Source: JAJFUE01 sp039683515 (GTDB lineage Bacteria > Sumerlaeota > Sumerlaeia > MVZB01). From it: a stretch of DNA of 36,903 bases. The stretch lies in assembly GCA_039683515.1 (NCBI GenBank), contig JBDKRG010000014.1, positions 1 to 36,903 on the forward strand, written 5' to 3'. Of this stretch, positions 1-8,696 are shown one piece after another. Numbering within the stretch: position 1 is the first letter of the stretch; every line of letters starts with the position of its first letter. Below the pieces are notes generated by a model. The model did not search any database. It had not been told where the DNA came from and was given only the letters and a program-made list of their open reading frames with translations. Both the position numbers and the translations under genes were made by a program.

Positions 1-200
1 AGAGGTGCAGAGAAATTCTGAACAGGAGGCAACGGAGGGAACGGAGAATTTTTTGGCGGATCATGTCTTGGTTGCCTCCTGTTTAGAAATCTTGCCAGGA
101 AAACAAAATTCTGGCGGATAGTAGTACAGAGTTTCGAAATACAAAATCGGAGGATTCTCTGTGCTCTCTGTCTCTCTGCGTTCTCTGTGCGAAATGATTT
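1..200. repeat. Repeat-rich non-coding stretch at the left edge
   Basis: No gene is visible here. It holds a perfect 13-bp inverted repeat, AACAGGAGGCAAC at 21-33 and its complement at 71-83, with a 37-nt spacer. It also holds a CT-rich run at about 153-191 built from TCTCTG/CTCTGTG units, which is the complement style of the CAGAG-type repeats found at 30899 and 31935. The gene to the right ends at 201, so the run lies directly downstream of it. No T-tract terminator is obvious. Confidence 0.6.
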
Positions 201-2000
201 TTAATTGAATTTAAGCTTTGATATTTCCTTCGCCACTTCGTCGAACTTGCCGGCGCCGTAAAGCGCGTCGATTTTTGTCAGCTCAACGGTTTTCTCCCAG
301 GCCGCTTGCGTCGCCAGGTTTTCGGGGCTGGCGGCGTGGTGCGGCTTCAGGTTGTCGAGCGTGCCGCACGCGCCGGCCGCCTGTTCGCGCCAGCGCCGAT
401 AGGCCCGCTCGCGGATGAGGTCCAAGACGTAGCGCCGCTCGGTCGGGCTCAGGTCGCGCTCGAGCGCTTGCTTGAGGTTTTCGTCGGCGGGCAGGCCGAT
501 CGCGTCGATCAATGCCTGGTCGGCGCGGAGCGCCTCGGGCAATGCTTTTTCGTTATAGAATTTTTGCATCGCCGCCCAGTCGTCGCCGAAGTCGATGTTC
601 TTCGCGCCGGCAACCGTGTCGACGCGCATGGGCAGCGTGGCGCTCGTATCGTAGGTCTCCCAGCGGTCGAAGTAGCCGTCGCCGTCGGTGTCGAACATGC
701 GCGTCTCGCCGTAGGTCGTGCCGCCGCCGATCATGCCTTTCAGGATCCACCCCTCGCTGGCGCCCTTGAGGTGCAGCCGCCGGTCGACCGGGCTGTAATA
801 GACCTCGCGCCGCTTGGCGAACGTCCCCGACCACTCGCGCCGGATGTTGTAGAACTGCTCGGGCCCGCCGGTGTTGTGCATGATGCGGCGGTTCCAGTAC
901 CAGAACACACCCTCCCAGCGCCGGTCGCCGGCCTCGTCCCCCTGCGGGTCGCCGATCTTGACCAGGTCGTCCTCGTATTCCATGAACGAGAATCCGGTCT
1001 GGTCGGCGGGGTAGGTCTCGCTGATCCTTGTGACTTTCTCGAACGGCGCGACGTTGACCGTCCTGGGCTCGCGCCGCAGCTCGTTGGTGCGCGCCATGCC
1101 GCCGAACTTGTAGGGCATGTCGCCGGTCATGTTGAAGCCCATCTCGTAATGAAGCGGGTTTTTCTCATCGCTCAGGCCGTCGATGTCGAAGCTGTAGCGC
1201 AGGTTCACGACGCCCATGTCGCGCATCTCGTCGCCGAACGGGCCGTACATGTATTGATACCGATTTGCGTAATCGGGATTGCTCTTCTGCTGCATGAAAC
1301 TGCGCGGCACGCCGCTGAAGCGCGAGACCCTTTCCGAGTAGCCGTCGCCGTCGTCGTCGATAAACGCGAACGGGCACTCGGAGAACGGGATCCAGGCCTT
1401 GTCGATCGGGTTGAACTTGTTGAGGAAAAACTCGTTGTTCCCGTACGGGTCGCTGCGGAAGAACGGGAACAGGCCCGAAACCTCGTAGTCGCGCGTGTAC
1501 CACGTCCAGCCGTCGGCGTCCAGGTCGGCGGCGAACCACGCATACCGCAGCTGGCTGTCGCGGAAGAAGCGGATCTCCATTTCATCGGGAACGTTGTCGC
1601 GATCGTTATCGATGCGATCGACGATCCGGTCGACCGAGCCGTCGCAGCCGTAATCGACGACGTAGCAATCGCTGTCGGTATCGGGTTTCGGGTTGGCTTC
1701 GTCCATGTCGCCGTCGTCGTCGATGACCCACACGATCATCTCGCCGTGCTTGGGATTGACCGCCTTCTCGCGGCGCACGAGCATGAGGCCTGTGGCGCCG
1801 GCGCCCTCGCCGGCGAATTGGGACTTGAGCACGAACTGGTCGCCGACCTCGAGCCCCTGCGCGCGCGACCACCACGCCTTGCCGTCGAGCCGCAGCGTTC
1901 CGCTCGTCCCCATCGCGGTCTCGGCCTCCCACCACGCCGGAGCCTTGGCCCCCGCCGAAACGGCCGCGAACAGAAAGAGCGAGACAATCAACAGACGCAT
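201..2000 (-). CDS. Secreted protein with Asp/Gly-rich calcium-loop-like repeats, function unknown
   Basis: This is a 599-residue protein with a clear signal peptide (MRLLIVSLFLFAAVSAGA, cleavage near residue 18). The ATG is preceded by GGGAGGT about 8 nt upstream, so the start is secure. Residues about 90-170 carry several acidic DxDxDG-like stretches, for example DDDGDMDEAN, DTDSDC and DNDRDNVPDE, followed later by DLDADGW, DDDGDGYSE and DTDGDGYFDRWE. These resemble dockerin, thrombospondin-3 or EF-hand-like calcium loops. That suggests an extracytoplasmic calcium-stabilised protein, but no catalytic domain was recognised. The C-terminus is charged and helical. The gene is divergent from the C39-like operon, with a 243-bp gap. 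The fold and role are unknown; secretion is inferred from the signal peptide. Confidence 0.8.
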   Translation of the reverse strand: MRLLIVSLFLFAAVSAGAKAPAWWEAETAMGTSGTLRLDGKAWWSRAQGLEVGDQFVLKSQFAGEGAGATGLMLVRREKAVNPKHGEMIVWVIDDDGDMDEANPKPDTDSDCYVVDYGCDGSVDRIVDRIDNDRDNVPDEMEIRFFRDSQLRYAWFAADLDADGWTWYTRDYEVSGLFPFFRSDPYGNNEFFLNKFNPIDKAWIPFSECPFAFIDDDGDGYSERVSRFSGVPRSFMQQKSNPDYANRYQYMYGPFGDEMRDMGVVNLRYSFDIDGLSDEKNPLHYEMGFNMTGDMPYKFGGMARTNELRREPRTVNVAPFEKVTRISETYPADQTGFSFMEYEDDLVKIGDPQGDEAGDRRWEGVFWYWNRRIMHNTGGPEQFYNIRREWSGTFAKRREVYYSPVDRRLHLKGASEGWILKGMIGGGTTYGETRMFDTDGDGYFDRWETYDTSATLPMRVDTVAGAKNIDFGDDWAAMQKFYNEKALPEALRADQALIDAIGLPADENLKQALERDLSPTERRYVLDLIRERAYRRWREQAAGACGTLDNLKPHHAASPENLATQAAWEKTVELTKIDALYGAGKFDEVAKEISKLKFN

Positions 2001-2243
2001 GACAACACACCTCCCGGGTTTTGTTTAAGTTGCCAGTATGCTGACGGCGCCATCGTTCAACAACAAAAAACAAGCCAGCAGGTTGCTTCGGTCCGAAGCG
2101 ACACGGCAACCGCAACGAAAAATTCAACCCATCTTATCCCATCACTCATCTCTCCTCCCAACCGCCTCCTTTACTGTTCACCCCCTTTTGTGTCATATTA
2201 TTGCGGTCGTGGCGGCTGCCGTGCCGCGCGGCGTGGATAAGCG
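2001..2243. promoter_or_regulatory. Divergent intergenic region with a GCTTCGG hairpin
   Basis: This gap lies between two divergent genes and must hold both promoters, but no near-consensus -35/-10 pair could be fixed. A small perfect hairpin, GCTTCGG-T-CCGAAGC, lies at 2085-2099. It is related to the GGTCGCTTCG...CGAAGCGACC hairpin at 17551-17573. The Shine-Dalgarno sequence of the leftward gene (GGGAGGT on the minus strand) is within the first 20 bases. Confidence 0.4.
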
Positions 2244-2960
2244 ATGGACACACTGCTTCACCTTGCCATTCTGCCCCAGCCCGACGATTTCACCTGCGGG
2301 CCGACCTGCCTGCACGCGGTTTTCAACTACTTCGGCGTCGACCTGCCCCTCGACGAGGTCATCGAGAACACCTCGCGGCTCGAAAAGGGGGGCACGCTCG
2401 CCGCCTGCCTCGGCTGCCAGGCGATCCGCCGCGGCTACCGCGCCAAGATCTACACCTACGACCTGCAGGTCTTCGACCCCGTCTGGTTCCAGGAGGAGCA
2501 CAACAACCGGCTGCTCGCCGCCAAGCTGCGCGCCCAGGCCGAGGCCAAGGACGGCCGCCGGCTGCAGGCCGCCACCCGGGCGTTCCTCGAATACCTGGGC
2601 TTGGGCGGCGAGGTCCGGTTCGAGGACCTGACCGGCGGCCTCATCCGCCATTACCTCAACCGCGACGTCCCGATCATCACCGGGCTCTCGTCGACCTACC
2701 TTTACCGCACGATGCGCGAATACGGGCCCAACGACGACTACGACGACGTCCGCGGCAAGCCGTCGGGCCATTTCGTCGTCCTGTGCGGCTATAACAAGAC
2801 CAAGAAGACGGTGCTTGTGGCCGACCCCATGCACCCCAATCCCGTCAGCGACACGCAGTATTACGAGGTTGACATCAGCCGGCTCGTCTGTGCAATCCTT
2901 CTGGGGATCTTGACGAACGACGCCAATTTGCTGATCATCCAGCCGGGCTCGAAAAGGTAG
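2244..2960 (+). CDS. C39-like (papain-fold) cysteine peptidase family protein
   Basis: This is a 238-residue protein. The N-terminal motif around Cys18 (QPDDFTCGPTC, with Gln12 as likely oxyanion residue) is typical of C39-like papain-fold proteins. His176 in GHFVVLCGYN and Asp194 in VADPMHPNP are in the right order to complete a Cys-His-Asp triad. There is no signal peptide or transmembrane segment, and no C-terminal ABC domain, so it is not a bacteriocin exporter; it probably acts in the cytoplasm. The stop lies 8 nt before the ATP-grasp gene, whose Shine-Dalgarno sequence overlaps this gene's end. A peptidase or amidase acting on the product of the two downstream ligases is the natural inference. 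The start has only a weak Shine-Dalgarno sequence (GTGGATAAG). Confidence 0.82.
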   Translation: MDTLLHLAILPQPDDFTCGPTCLHAVFNYFGVDLPLDEVIENTSRLEKGGTLAACLGCQAIRRGYRAKIYTYDLQVFDPVWFQEEHNNRLLAAKLRAQAEAKDGRRLQAATRAFLEYLGLGGEVRFEDLTGGLIRHYLNRDVPIITGLSSTYLYRTMREYGPNDDYDDVRGKPSGHFVVLCGYNKTKKTVLVADPMHPNPVSDTQYYEVDISRLVCAILLGILTNDANLLIIQPGSKR

Positions 2961-2968
2961 CCCCCTTT

Positions 2969-4440
<1,472 letters not shown>

Positions 4441-4444
<4 letters not shown>

Positions 4445-5688
4445 CCCCACGCGGCCTGCACCTTTTCCAGGGCTACGGCGTCGAGCTCGAGTACATGATC
4501 GTCGACCGCGCGACGCTCGACGTCACGCCGGTCGCCGACAAGCTGCTGCACGCGGCCGCCGGCGACTACTCGGGCGAGGCCGAGATCGGCGAGACGGTCT
4601 GGTCCAACGAGCTCGTCCTGCACGTCGTCGAGCTCAAGACCAACGGCCCGGCCGGCGCGCTCGCCGGGCTGCCCGGCCTGTTCGCCGCCGACGTCGCCAC
4701 GATCAACGAGCTGCTCGAGACGTTCGGCGCGCGGCTCATGCCGACGGCCATGCACCCGTGGATGAACCCCCTGGCCGAGGCGCGCATCTGGCCGCACGAC
4801 AACTCGCCGATCTACCGCGCCTACGACCGCATCTTCGACTGCCGCGGCCACGGCTGGTCCAACCTCCAGAGCATGCACCTCAATCTGCCGTTCCACGGCG
4901 ACGACGAATTCGCGCGCCTGCACGCCGCGATCCGGCTCGTCCTGCCGATCCTGCCCGCCCTTGCCGCGAGCTCGCCGATTGTCGAGGGACGCCCCGCGGA
5001 AGAGCTCGATCACCGGCTCGAGGTCTACCGCAGCAACCAAAAGAAAGTCCCGATGCTGACCGGCCGCGTCATCCCCGAGCCGGTCTTCACGCGCCAGGCC
5101 TACCAGCGCGAGCTCCTGGGGCTACTCTACCGCGACATCGCCCCGCACGACCCCGACCAGATCCTGCGCCACGAGTGGCTCAACTCGCGCGGAGCGATCG
5201 CCCGCTTCGCCCGCGACACGATCGAGATCCGCGTCATCGACGTCCAGGAATGCCCGGCCGCCGACCTCGCGATCGCCGCGCTCGTTGTTCGGACGGTGAA
5301 GTCACTGGTGGCCGAAACGTGGGCCGACCTCGCCGCGCAGGAAGCCTGGCCGATCGCGCCGCTCGAAGAGATCTTCCTGTCGGCGATCATGAACGCCGAC
5401 GCGACGGTCATCCGCAACCGCAAATACCTGGAAATGTTCGGGTTCGAAGACGGCGAGGCGACGGCCGGCGAGTTGTGGTCGCACCTTTTGGAGCACGCCC
5501 GAGAACAAAACGAAGACCCGCCAGAACTCTTAAACCCAATCGACACAATCCTGAACGAAGGTCCGTTGGCTAGAAGAATCCTGAAGGCGCTCGGCCCTAA
5601 CTTCAGCCGCGACGGTATTCAAGCCACCTACGCCCAGCTCTGCGACTGCCTGGCCGAGAACAAGATGTTTGGTAGGTCGGGTCTATGA
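4441..5688 (+). CDS. GCS2-type carboxylate-amine ligase (glutamate-cysteine ligase family)
   Basis: This is a 415-residue protein starting at the GTG that overlaps the upstream stop by 4 nt. GCS2-like signatures are visible in order: GVELEYMIVD near residue 14, ELKTNGPAG near 65, a Q-S-M-H-L-N-L-P-F block near 145, and an EIRVIDVQECP block near 260. These correspond to the ATP/metal-binding and substrate-pocket strands of the glutamine-synthetase-like fold. The family makes amide bonds between an amino-acid carboxylate and an amine; true glutathione synthesis is not implied. The last residues (GRSGL) and the stop are encoded within the left arm of a palindromic repeat (5671-5729), so the natural C-terminus has been altered or extended by the repeat. 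It is the third gene of the operon with the C39-like and ATP-grasp genes. Confidence 0.85.
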
Positions 5689-5729
5689 CCAGACAAAACC
5701 CCAGAGTCGGGTCACAGACCCGACCTACC
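5671..5729. repeat. Palindromic repeat overlapping the end of the GCS2 gene
   Basis: Two perfect 14-bp arms, GGTAGGTCGGGTCT at 5671-5684 and its complement at 5716-5729, enclose about 31 nt. The stop codon of the GCS2-type gene (5686-5688) lies just inside the left arm. A shorter relative, GTCGGGTC-TAC-GACCCGAC, sits at 16147-16165 directly after pnp. The pair could act as a 3'-end stabilising hairpin. Confidence 0.75.
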
Positions 5730-5733
5730 ATAA

Positions 5734-5767
5734 ATATTCATTGACTATTCCATGATATTCATGTAAT
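5734..5767 (+). promoter_or_regulatory. Candidate promoter and operator of the membrane protein/Xre pair
   Basis: TTGACT at 5741-5746 and TGTAAT at 5762-5767 resemble -35 and -10 boxes, with a short 15-bp spacer. The octamer ATATTCAT occurs twice, at 5734-5741 and 5755-5762, exactly 21 bp apart (two helical turns), overlapping each box. That arrangement suits binding by the Xre-type regulator encoded downstream. The assignment is inferred from spacing only. Confidence 0.35.
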
Positions 5768-5808
5768 CCTCACCTCATGCCGATGAGAGATGCAGGAGGA
5801 CATGTAAC

Positions 5809-6339
5809 ATGGAATGGCAAAAATTGATCCGCGGCAACGAGCGCTGGCTGGCGACCTACTGCGCCCTGGCCAAATTCATCGGCTGGATCCTGGTCTTCTT
5901 CGGGGTGTTTGACCTGGCAGGCGGCGTCTACATGAAGATTTTTCACCCGACGCTTCATACCCCGGGTATGTTCCTTGAGGTAGTGATCGTCATGCCGCTG
6001 GCGCGGGTGCTCCTGCCGGGGATGATCGCTCTGGTGGTCGGGGCCTTCCTACAATATCTGCTTAACCCCGACGCCCGGCCGGGACTGCTTCTTACCCATG
6101 GAGACAAGATCTTTTATTTCGCGGCCGCGATCTATCTCGTCAGATTTGGCGGCATGCTGACGAACATGCCCGCAGTCTATGCACAGTTCGATGGCTTCAT
6201 GGATGCGATGTATAAAGTAGCGGCGGTGGTGATCCCGGAAATCCTCCGGCCATTTGCCCAGATCCTGATCGCGGTCGGCCTGGCGCAGGGGCTGCGGCGG
6301 ATGCTTGCGGCGATTCAAGATTCCAAGACGCTGGTCTAG
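5809..6339 (+). CDS. DUF2975-like four-helix membrane protein (YoaS-like)
   Basis: This is a 176-residue integral membrane protein with about four hydrophobic segments: residues ~17-45, ~55-85, ~100-125 and ~135-165. AGGAGGA lies 8 nt before the ATG. The gene ends 12 nt before a small Cro/CI-type regulator. DUF2975 proteins such as YoaS of Bacillus are typically paired with a YozG-like regulator, which fits this arrangement well. The molecular role of the family is unknown. The family assignment rests on size, topology and neighbour, since no diagnostic motif was read. A self-regulated membrane or stress module is likely. Confidence 0.7.
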   Translation: MEWQKLIRGNERWLATYCALAKFIGWILVFFGVFDLAGGVYMKIFHPTLHTPGMFLEVVIVMPLARVLLPGMIALVVGAFLQYLLNPDARPGLLLTHGDKIFYFAAAIYLVRFGGMLTNMPAVYAQFDGFMDAMYKVAAVVIPEILRPFAQILIAVGLAQGLRRMLAAIQDSKTLV

Positions 6340-6351
6340 GGGAGGCACGCC

Positions 6352-6579
6352 ATGATTCGCGTCAGGCTCGACTACCTCCTCCTCGACAACCGCATGAAGC
6401 TGACCGAGCTGGCGGAAAAAACCGGCATCTCGCTCAACAACCTGTCGATCCTCAAGACCAACAACGCCCGGGCGATCCGGTTCTCGACGCTCAACGTCAT
6501 CTGCAAGGCGCTGGGCTGTTCCCCCGGCGACCTCCTCGAGTATGTCCCGGATCAAGACGGCGACCCGAATGCACAATAA
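6352..6579 (+). CDS. Small Xre/Cro-CI-type transcriptional regulator (YozG-like)
   Basis: This is a 75-residue protein that is almost entirely one helix-turn-helix. The recognition region lies around residues 15-45 (LTELAEKTGISLNNLSILK), followed by the family's FSTLNVICKALGCSPGDLLEY segment. The strong Shine-Dalgarno sequence GGGGAGG lies 6 nt before the ATG. It is co-transcribed with the upstream membrane protein and probably binds the operon promoter region, where an octamer is repeated 21 bp apart. The name YozG-like follows from size, the C-terminal PGDLLEY motif and the membrane-protein partner. Confidence 0.88.
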   Translation: MIRVRLDYLLLDNRMKLTELAEKTGISLNNLSILKTNNARAIRFSTLNVICKALGCSPGDLLEYVPDQDGDPNAQ

Positions 6580-6583
6580 GCCT

Positions 6584-6607
6584 GATCCACACGATGGATC
6601 GTTTTAT
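6584..6607 (+). terminator. Weak candidate terminator after the Xre gene
   Basis: GATCCA-CACGA-TGGATC forms a 6-bp stem followed by GTTTTAT. The stem is short and the T-run is interrupted, so read-through into the next gene is possible. Confidence 0.35.
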
Positions 6608-6649
6608 CTAGACACGTCTCCGGGTTTATGACAAAAAAACCTCTTGCGT

Positions 6650-6690
6650 TGGAGGCACGACAACGCGCGAGTTGTCCATTTCTGCCTCCA
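6650..6690 (+). promoter_or_regulatory. Leader hairpin before the GT-C-like gene
   Basis: TGGAGGCA (6650-6657) pairs with TGCCTCCA (6683-6690), and ACAAC (6660-6664) pairs with GTTGT (6671-6675), giving a two-part stem with a 6-nt loop. It ends a few bases before the Shine-Dalgarno sequence GGAGG at 6694-6698 and the GTG start at 6708, so it could affect translation of that gene. A regulatory role is inference. Confidence 0.35.
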
Positions 6691-6707
6691 GCCGGAGGGA
6701 TTTGCCG

Positions 6708-8663
6708 GTGGAAAAGATCGCGCCTGGCTGCTCGACCGAAGAAATCGGGCGGGCTGCCGTATCCGATGTCTCCGCCGGCGGATCGGACCTCCCCTTGCGG
6801 CGCGGCCGGGCGTGGATTCGTGAAGCCTGCGTCGGCCTCCTGTTTCTCCTCATGGCGTTGTGGTGCACCGATCCGTGGATCCGCCATCCCGCCACGCGCA
6901 TGATCGGCGCCACCGACCGCCGCACGCACGAACTGAACACCGATACCATCCTGCCGGTGACGCTCGCCGGCTGGCTGGATTTCGCCGCGTTCGAACTTGG
7001 GGTGTGGCCGCTGAAGGACAGCCGGCACCTGATGTTCCCGCGCGGCGCCTCGCACGGCGACTCGTTTGACGGCCTGCTTTTGGCGATCGTCACCGCGGCG
7101 CTGGCGATCGCGCTGCCCCTGCCCCTGGCTCATTCGATCGCCATCGTGCTTGGATTCGCGATGGTCGGCTGGACGGTGTGGCTGCTGGGCAAGCGGCTGT
7201 GGGGACCCGGCTCGACGGCGCTTGTGCTCGCGCTCGCCGCGATCATGATGCCGTACCTGTTCCAGCGCTACGCCACCCACGCCAACCTGTTTTATGTTTG
7301 GGTGATCCCCGCCGCCATGCTGGCCTTCGAGCGCTGGCGCGAAAACCCCGACTGGCGCGGCACGCTTTACTGGGCGCTCAGCTTCCCGCTGCTGGGCCTG
7401 TCCTCGTGGCACACCATGATTTCGGGAATGATTTTTCAGTGCTGCGCAAGCGGCGCCGCGATTGCGCACACAATCGGCGCCGACCCGGCCATGCGCCGCC
7501 GACACATGCTGACCCTGCTCGTGGCGTGGATCGCGGGCGCGGCGCTGACGGTGCTGGTGGCCTCCCCGATGCTCGAGCATTTCGATCGCCGCCGCAAGGT
7601 CCCCGAGTCCCATCTCGTGCGCTACTCGGCGCCCCTGGCGCAGTATCTGATGCCTCACCGGCCCAGTTCCGCGGGACAACTCGAATTCTTTTCCACGCCT
7701 CAGAAGGAGATGCGGACCTCGTGGGAGGCGCAGCTTTCCATCCCGCTGCTGCTGACGGTCCTGGCCCTGGCCTGGATGGCGAGCCGGGGGAGGTCGGTCA
7801 CCAAGACGGCGCTCATCCTGACGGCCGTGGCCGGCGTGATCATGACGCTTGGGCCCCGGCTTCAAATCACCCAGGCGGCCGCGTCGGCGGGCGACGATCT
7901 GCCGGCCATGCCGCTGCATTATCTGTTGCAATCCAGCCGGCTCTTCAGCGTTGTCCATATCCCGAGCCGCGCGGTTTCGGTGGTCTTTTTTGCCATCCTG
8001 GTGTCGGCGGGTTTTGCGCTGCAGTGGATCAGGGGCGCCCTCGCGCGCCGCCACAAACCGTTTCTCTGGTGGCCGGTTCTCGCCGGAGTCCTTGTGTTTT
8101 GTTACTGGTGGAGCGTGCCGACCGGCAACCGCCCCACCGCGCCCTGGCCGGAAGTCCCGAAATTTTACGAGGACCTGGGGCGCCGGCCCGGCAGGGGCGC
8201 GGTCTTCGACGTGCCGGTGTCGACCTACTGGTTCCCGCATTACAATTATTACCAGCTGTGGCATCACAGGCCGGAAGTCTCGTCGGTCCTCTATCACGAC
8301 GCGGCCTCGACGCGATCGCTTGACTTCGTTCGCGGGCGGCGGGACATGGCGTTCTTTTTGGGGAATCGAAGGGTGAACCCCAAAACCGTCGATGCAATCG
8401 CCCGGGTGGGGTTCCTCGACAAGCTGCGGAAACAAAAAATCGATTACGTCGTGGTCCACCCGCGGTTCCTGAATTTTCTGATTCAGGCGTCGCATGCCGC
8501 CCCGGAGAACCAACCCGCGTTTGATCGCATCGAGGCGGCGTGGAAACCGCGCCTGGTCTTCAGCGACAGCCGGATCCGCGCCTACAGCACCCGTCCCTTG
8601 CAACCGGCCCAGGCAGAGTCCTCAACGACCGCGACCACCCGGCAACCCCCGCCGCGGACGTAA
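6708..8663 (+). CDS. Polytopic membrane protein, GT-C glycosyltransferase-like
   Basis: This is a protein of about 651 residues. GTG at 6708 is preferred because GGAGG lies 9 nt upstream; an in-frame TTG at 6672 would add 12 residues. It has roughly ten hydrophobic segments between residues ~35 and ~470, then a soluble C-terminal domain of about 170 residues. The first periplasmic loop contains the acidic NTDTILP stretch after the first helix, where GT-C enzymes place catalytic acidic residues. The general layout recalls YfhO-like or lipid-carrier-dependent GT-C glycosyltransferases, but no specific family motif was recognised. Expected location is the inner membrane, with the soluble domain in the periplasm. 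It stands alone, with the convergent DUF4214 gene ending 33 bp downstream. Confidence 0.65.
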   Translation: MEKIAPGCSTEEIGRAAVSDVSAGGSDLPLRRGRAWIREACVGLLFLLMALWCTDPWIRHPATRMIGATDRRTHELNTDTILPVTLAGWLDFAAFELGVWPLKDSRHLMFPRGASHGDSFDGLLLAIVTAALAIALPLPLAHSIAIVLGFAMVGWTVWLLGKRLWGPGSTALVLALAAIMMPYLFQRYATHANLFYVWVIPAAMLAFERWRENPDWRGTLYWALSFPLLGLSSWHTMISGMIFQCCASGAAIAHTIGADPAMRRRHMLTLLVAWIAGAALTVLVASPMLEHFDRRRKVPESHLVRYSAPLAQYLMPHRPSSAGQLEFFSTPQKEMRTSWEAQLSIPLLLTVLALAWMASRGRSVTKTALILTAVAGVIMTLGPRLQITQAAASAGDDLPAMPLHYLLQSSRLFSVVHIPSRAVSVVFFAILVSAGFALQWIRGALARRHKPFLWWPVLAGVLVFCYWWSVPTGNRPTAPWPEVPKFYEDLGRRPGRGAVFDVPVSTYWFPHYNYYQLWHHRPEVSSVLYHDAASTRSLDFVRGRRDMAFFLGNRRVNPKTVDAIARVGFLDKLRKQKIDYVVVHPRFLNFLIQASHAAPENQPAFDRIEAAWKPRLVFSDSRIRAYSTRPLQPAQAESSTTATTRQPPPRT

Positions 8664-8666
8664 CAT

Positions 8667-8685
8667 CCGGCCGCGGCCGGCTTTT
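8667..8685 (+). terminator. Short GC palindrome with T-run between convergent genes
   Basis: The perfect palindrome CCGGCCGCGGCCGG (8667-8680) is followed by CTTTT, directly after the GT-C-like stop. It can end transcription rightward; the leftward side lacks a T-run. Confidence 0.5.
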
Positions 8686-8696
8686 GCGCGCCACGA

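Noticed and set aside
306..2240. Long open frame on the plus strand across the secreted acidic-repeat gene
   Set aside because: It lies opposite a gene with a signal peptide, a good Shine-Dalgarno sequence and DxDxDG-type repeats. GC-rich genes commonly leave open frames on the other strand.
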